A stretch of 64,000 bases of DNA, from positions 12,227,424 to 12,291,423 of the forward strand of contig CP034985.2 of assembly GCA_004026145.2 (NCBI GenBank), in the 5' to 3' direction. The translations under genes were made by a program, and so were the position numbers. The stretch comes from Takifugu bimaculatus (taxonomy: Eukaryota > Chordata > Actinopteri > Tetraodontiformes > Tetraodontidae). Every line of letters begins with the position of its first letter. Position 1 is the first letter of the stretch. A model generated the notes under the pieces. That model was not told where the DNA came from. It ran no database searches and saw nothing but the letters and a program-made list of their open reading frames with translations. This document shows positions 60,150-64,000 of the stretch, piece by piece.

Positions 60150-63100
60150 CACTAGCTAGAAATCCTAACAGCATATTTATCTATAAAATCAAATATTAGC
60201 CTATAATAATTCTGAAAATTTCATTTCATCGACCAGTGATGGCTTTTGTTTATTTAACTAGCCTACACATTCCAGTGCTGTAGGTGGTGTAATAACATCC
60301 AGCATTAAATAAAGGCATGGCGAGTCAACATGACGTTACCAATGTGGCCATTTTTACTGTTTCTGAAGAGCATGAGGCGGTTTCCAAAACCTGCGATGAA
60401 AACATCCCAAAAGAACAAAAACTCAAAGGTCATGTGGGAATCTATCATTGCAGCAATGGATGACTGAAGAGAAACTTAATTAACATCTAAAAATTATTAT
60501 TGATGTACTTTGCGCTTTTTATAATTTGTTGACGTGGGAAAAAAAAAAAACCTAAATGTCTTCAGAGGAAAAATCCTGTGTGTGTTGTGTTTATTTGTCT
60601 TGTGTTTCCCTTCAAAGCAGCGGCTGCTAATTTGCGAGGGGGCCCCCGAGGCAGGATTCTAGCTGCCGAGTCCCCTTCTTATTTCGCACACACAAGAGAT
60701 TGTAGATTATGGATTTCTGGAACATGACAAATGGCTCTTCTTCATGGCCTCAAATTAAATAGCCACCTTAAGGCTTTTTTCGATCACGTCAATTAAAACG
60801 TACTTCTGTGAATACTCCTATAATTTTAAATAAAGTAGAACAAATTGGATGACACACAGTACAGTTTTTGGGGCCCCAGGGACCTTGGACTCCTTTAACA
60901 GTTAGCCACTGGGCCCAGATGATAATCCAAGCATGCTCCCTGGAAAGAAGTTTAAGAACAAGTCAGGGTTTATGGACCACTCCCTGCAGCCCCAATCGTC
61001 CAGTCAAAGCTTAGCAGGTTTATCTCAGGGTAGAGCTGCTGCTAATTCTGAAGCATTTCACCTCAAGTGTTGGAGGATTGTCCTTAAGTTACCATCGGAA
61101 TCTGTTTTGATCCTCTGGAAAACTGGGAAAACTGATCCATTAGCATTTCCAGACTTTATTTTATGGCTTGGTCCCATAACATTGTGCTTTCAATACATTC
61201 CAGTATTCACGGTATATTGTGCATTTATTGAAATAAATGTTAAAAATACAATGTTGTATTCTAACTCTGTAATTGTGTTCTAAGATGTTTTTTTGTTTTT
61301 TTTAAAAATCATTGAGAACAACAAAACTATTAATGGTCTTTGCTTTGTCCATCATCACTGCTGGAGCACAGCCACTCTGTCAGCCGAACAGTTAGCACTA
61401 ATAGAACAAGATTGCTTACATGTTGATGTGTCAGGACGGTGAGTTTTTACTTTTGATTCTATCTTTTAATCCCCGTGTCTCTAAATTGCCAGGATTGGTT
61501 CCTGTGGGGCTTTACTGTCTGAGCTTGTAGTTTGGAGCCCGTCATTGGTGGATTACAGAAACAAAGCGGCAAACCTCAGCCACGACTTTGACTGCTTGTT
61601 TCAACCATGATGTTTTCTCACAGTGCATTAAAAAATGGTCTGTAACAAAGTGAGAAGGGTGACTTTTAAGGCAAATCAGTAGTTTTCCATAAGTAATTAC
61701 ATAGCAGGAGGTGGAACCAGTTTGACTTCCCTTTTTGAACTTCATTTTGCTTTTGCCAAATCCTCTTTCGGCCTGTTAACTCTGTTGTCTCTTCACATGT
61801 AGATGCTTGTGTGCACACATTTGCACTTTGATATCCTTTCAGAATACCCTGAAAAGGCTGATCAACGCTCAAAGTTTCAACTTCTGTGACCCTTTCAGCA
61901 GGACTGCTAAGTAGGCAGCAGCAGAGTGAAGCCTTTGGAAATAACTGTGGTCAACTGAATGGGGAGGAGGGAGCAAAGGAAAGAACCTTGCTTTTAATAA
62001 ACAAGATAATGGGTGCCATACGCCCCTTCTCACACCACTATTACTCTCTGTCTTATTTCTTTCCTTCTTTTTCTGCCTCTTAATACCTCACTCACTCATT
62101 TCTTTCAGCAAAAATTGCACGAGACAAACTAGAAAACTGTGAGAAAAAGAGTGAGAATATGGAAGGGGCAAAGCAGGGCTGTTGCTGAAAATTAATAGGG
62201 ATTAGGAGCTACTTTTCAGGCAACAATTCCTCTTCCCAGTCCAAGTGTGGCCTTACCCCCAGCCCCCACTGCCCCACCAACCCCATGCTCCCTAATACTG
62301 AAATGGCCAAAGAAGAGAACATTTATTTATAGCCCGGATGTCTCACAAAAACAAAGGCTTTGTTTCTGCACCTCAACTACTGAAAGCTTTCCAGCATTTC
62401 TTTCCAGAGAAGTCATCAAGGGTGAAGCGAGGATAGGCTGAGAGGCTGGTAAATATAAATAGATAAATGAAGGCACTGGCTAGAATGAGGAAGAGGAATA
62501 AGCATGCACATGGACACATAAGGGGGGAAATTTGCAACACTGTGTATTTCCTTTATCTCCCATTTGGGGCCCAGTTTGGAAGAGTCCCCTGGTGAGTCTT
62601 AGACAGCTCTATAAGAGATAATGGCTGGAACTTACCAAAGAGAGAGTAAATGTGTGTGTGTGTGTGTGTGCGTGCGTGCGTGTGTGTAAGCTATGATTTG
62701 CCAAAGATAATATGTACTGAATGAACCGCAACCAATCGTTCTCAAGCGTTGCCCTGATTCAAATTACTAAAGGATTTCAGCGTTGGTAGCAGAGGGTGTG
62801 GGAGTTGTTCAGTCGTGTCTGGCTGCGCTGTTTGATACTGATAATTTATTAGAGATATGTTTAGATCAGGACTATTTTGGATGTGATAGAATAACTAAGG
62901 GGCAGAGGAAGATAAAGCACTCTCTTTGTTGCAGCAGGAGCCCTTCTTTTAGTTCACCTTATGTCTCTTTCATTGGATTTTTGATGTCTTTTTTGTTTTC
63001 TAGTTAACAAATTAGTCTCCATTTTTTGGTGTTTTGGTTTTTTTTGACAACATTTAAAAGAAATCATGTCCTACCCTCATGGTCTGAACCGTCAAACTAA

Positions 63101-64000
63101 CAAATTGCACTGCCTCTGACGTATAAAAGACGCCTGTTCAGAACTTCACTAACAACTATTTTTATGTGAACTGCAGGAGATCTGATTATAACTGTCTTTC
63201 TTGTCGTTTAAAAAATTGCAGTCCCAAGGAAAATTACAAGAACAATCAGCCATCAGTGTGTAACCTTGTTTTTTTTTTTTTAAAGAGCTCGGTATTGAGC
63301 ATGGCTGCACTTTCTTTATTTGCGCGTTTATCCCAGCTCCACCCCGGCCAGACAACGCTAACCAAAATAATGCCCAGAATTTTCCTGTTAGGAGACATCT
63401 GTCTACCTTTCTCAGGCTTTGTAATACAAATTTAAAGTACTGTCTGCACAGTTGAAAACACAGAAAATCTGTATTTTGAATCCTTTCGGAGTCAGAGCCT
63501 ATGATCCTGTACGAACACGTAATTTAGATCCAAGGCAACAAAGTGGTTTTTGCCACAGAATCACAGTCGTAAAACCGCCACTAACTGCTTGATTTTCAAT
63601 CAGTCCTGTGAAATGTAACGTCCCATGTAATCTCGTCGTAAACCATTACCCAGCATGCCTCGGAACTATTCTTTTTTAAATTAGCACCTTCTTTCCTTTT
63701 TTTTGCATTTTAGATTTTCTACTTTTCCCCTGCCTTTCTACTTTCTGTCTCGTCTCTGTGCTGGTGCTTTAAAGCCCTCTGAGGCTGCCACTGTGGTGTT
63801 GTGGTGAGTATTTTTGGCTTGACACTGCTTACATGCAAAATGCAAATTGTGGCAAAATCCGTTGCTCCACGATCTAATTTGCTGCTAAAACTGCATTTTA
63901 TAGTGATATCTCTTCTGTCACCCTTGCTTATTTCAGATAGATTTTCACTGACACATTAGTTATAGTACCTCATATTTCTGGCAAGAGAGCATCTGTTTTA
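60150..64000. other. intergenic to the window edge, no gene seen
   Basis: AT-rich sequence. Open frames at 60933 (116 codons plus), 61542-61872 (minus), 62783 and 63166 have no recognised domain. T-rich runs occur at 61288-61303 and 63269-63281. No start of a neighbouring gene is visible. Confidence 0.45.
62651..62688. repeat. (TG)n microsatellite with CG variants
   Basis: TG array with a TGCG sub-array, a usual sign of methylated-CpG interconversion. Confidence 0.95.

Noticed and set aside
1..64000. Search for known conserved microRNA seeds (miR-9, miR-124, miR-137, miR-7, let-7)
   Set aside because: No mature-type sequences with a matching hairpin were noticed by eye; a covariance search was not possible.

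Overview
The window is vertebrate nuclear DNA, almost certainly from a teleost fish. It has one recognisable protein-coding gene, with short introns and canonical GT-AG splice sites, next to about 57 kb with no gene I can name. That non-coding part is AT-rich overall, full of CA/GT, GA/CT and AAT microsatellites, poor in transposons, and dotted with dense islands of homeodomain, POU-octamer and E-box-like motifs. No prokaryotic, viral, CRISPR, tRNA or rRNA feature was seen.

Positions 1-6700, minus strand: the complete agbl5 gene (cytosolic carboxypeptidase-like 5, CCP5, a tubulin deglutamylase). I could place eleven coding exons (5536 down to 1723), a non-coding first exon near 6436 and a roughly 1.5 kb 3' UTR. 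The protein is about 823 residues and keeps the zinc ligands H252, E255 and H452 and the catalytic E534. The one defect is a single extra base in the third exon (near 5178), which in the literal reading truncates the protein at 95 residues. It is a sequencing error, an indel allele or a real lesion. Convergent poly(A) signals at 167-172 (+) and 243-248 (-) suggest a tail-to-tail neighbour off the left edge.

Positions 6.7-64 kb: no gene can be assigned with confidence. Four places deserve a transcript check: a possible two-exon plus-strand terminus with an adjacent AATAAA at 14481-14970; an acceptor-flanked minus-strand open frame at 19888-20157; a CpG-dense small ORF at 18684-18890; and a CpG-island-like block at 37900-38340 with Kozak-type ATGs on both strands. 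A probable LTR-like retroelement remnant lies at about 59650-60120. The remaining motif-dense blocks look like conserved non-coding elements, as in a genomic regulatory block of a developmental transcription factor outside the window. This is inferred from composition and motifs, because no alignment could be run. The target gene cannot be named from this sequence.

I found no convincing new multi-gene system. The strongest leads are the agbl5 frameshift, the POU-octamer cluster at 26.3-26.6 kb, the CpG-rich candidate promoter at 38 kb and the unexplained 14.5 kb coding candidate.
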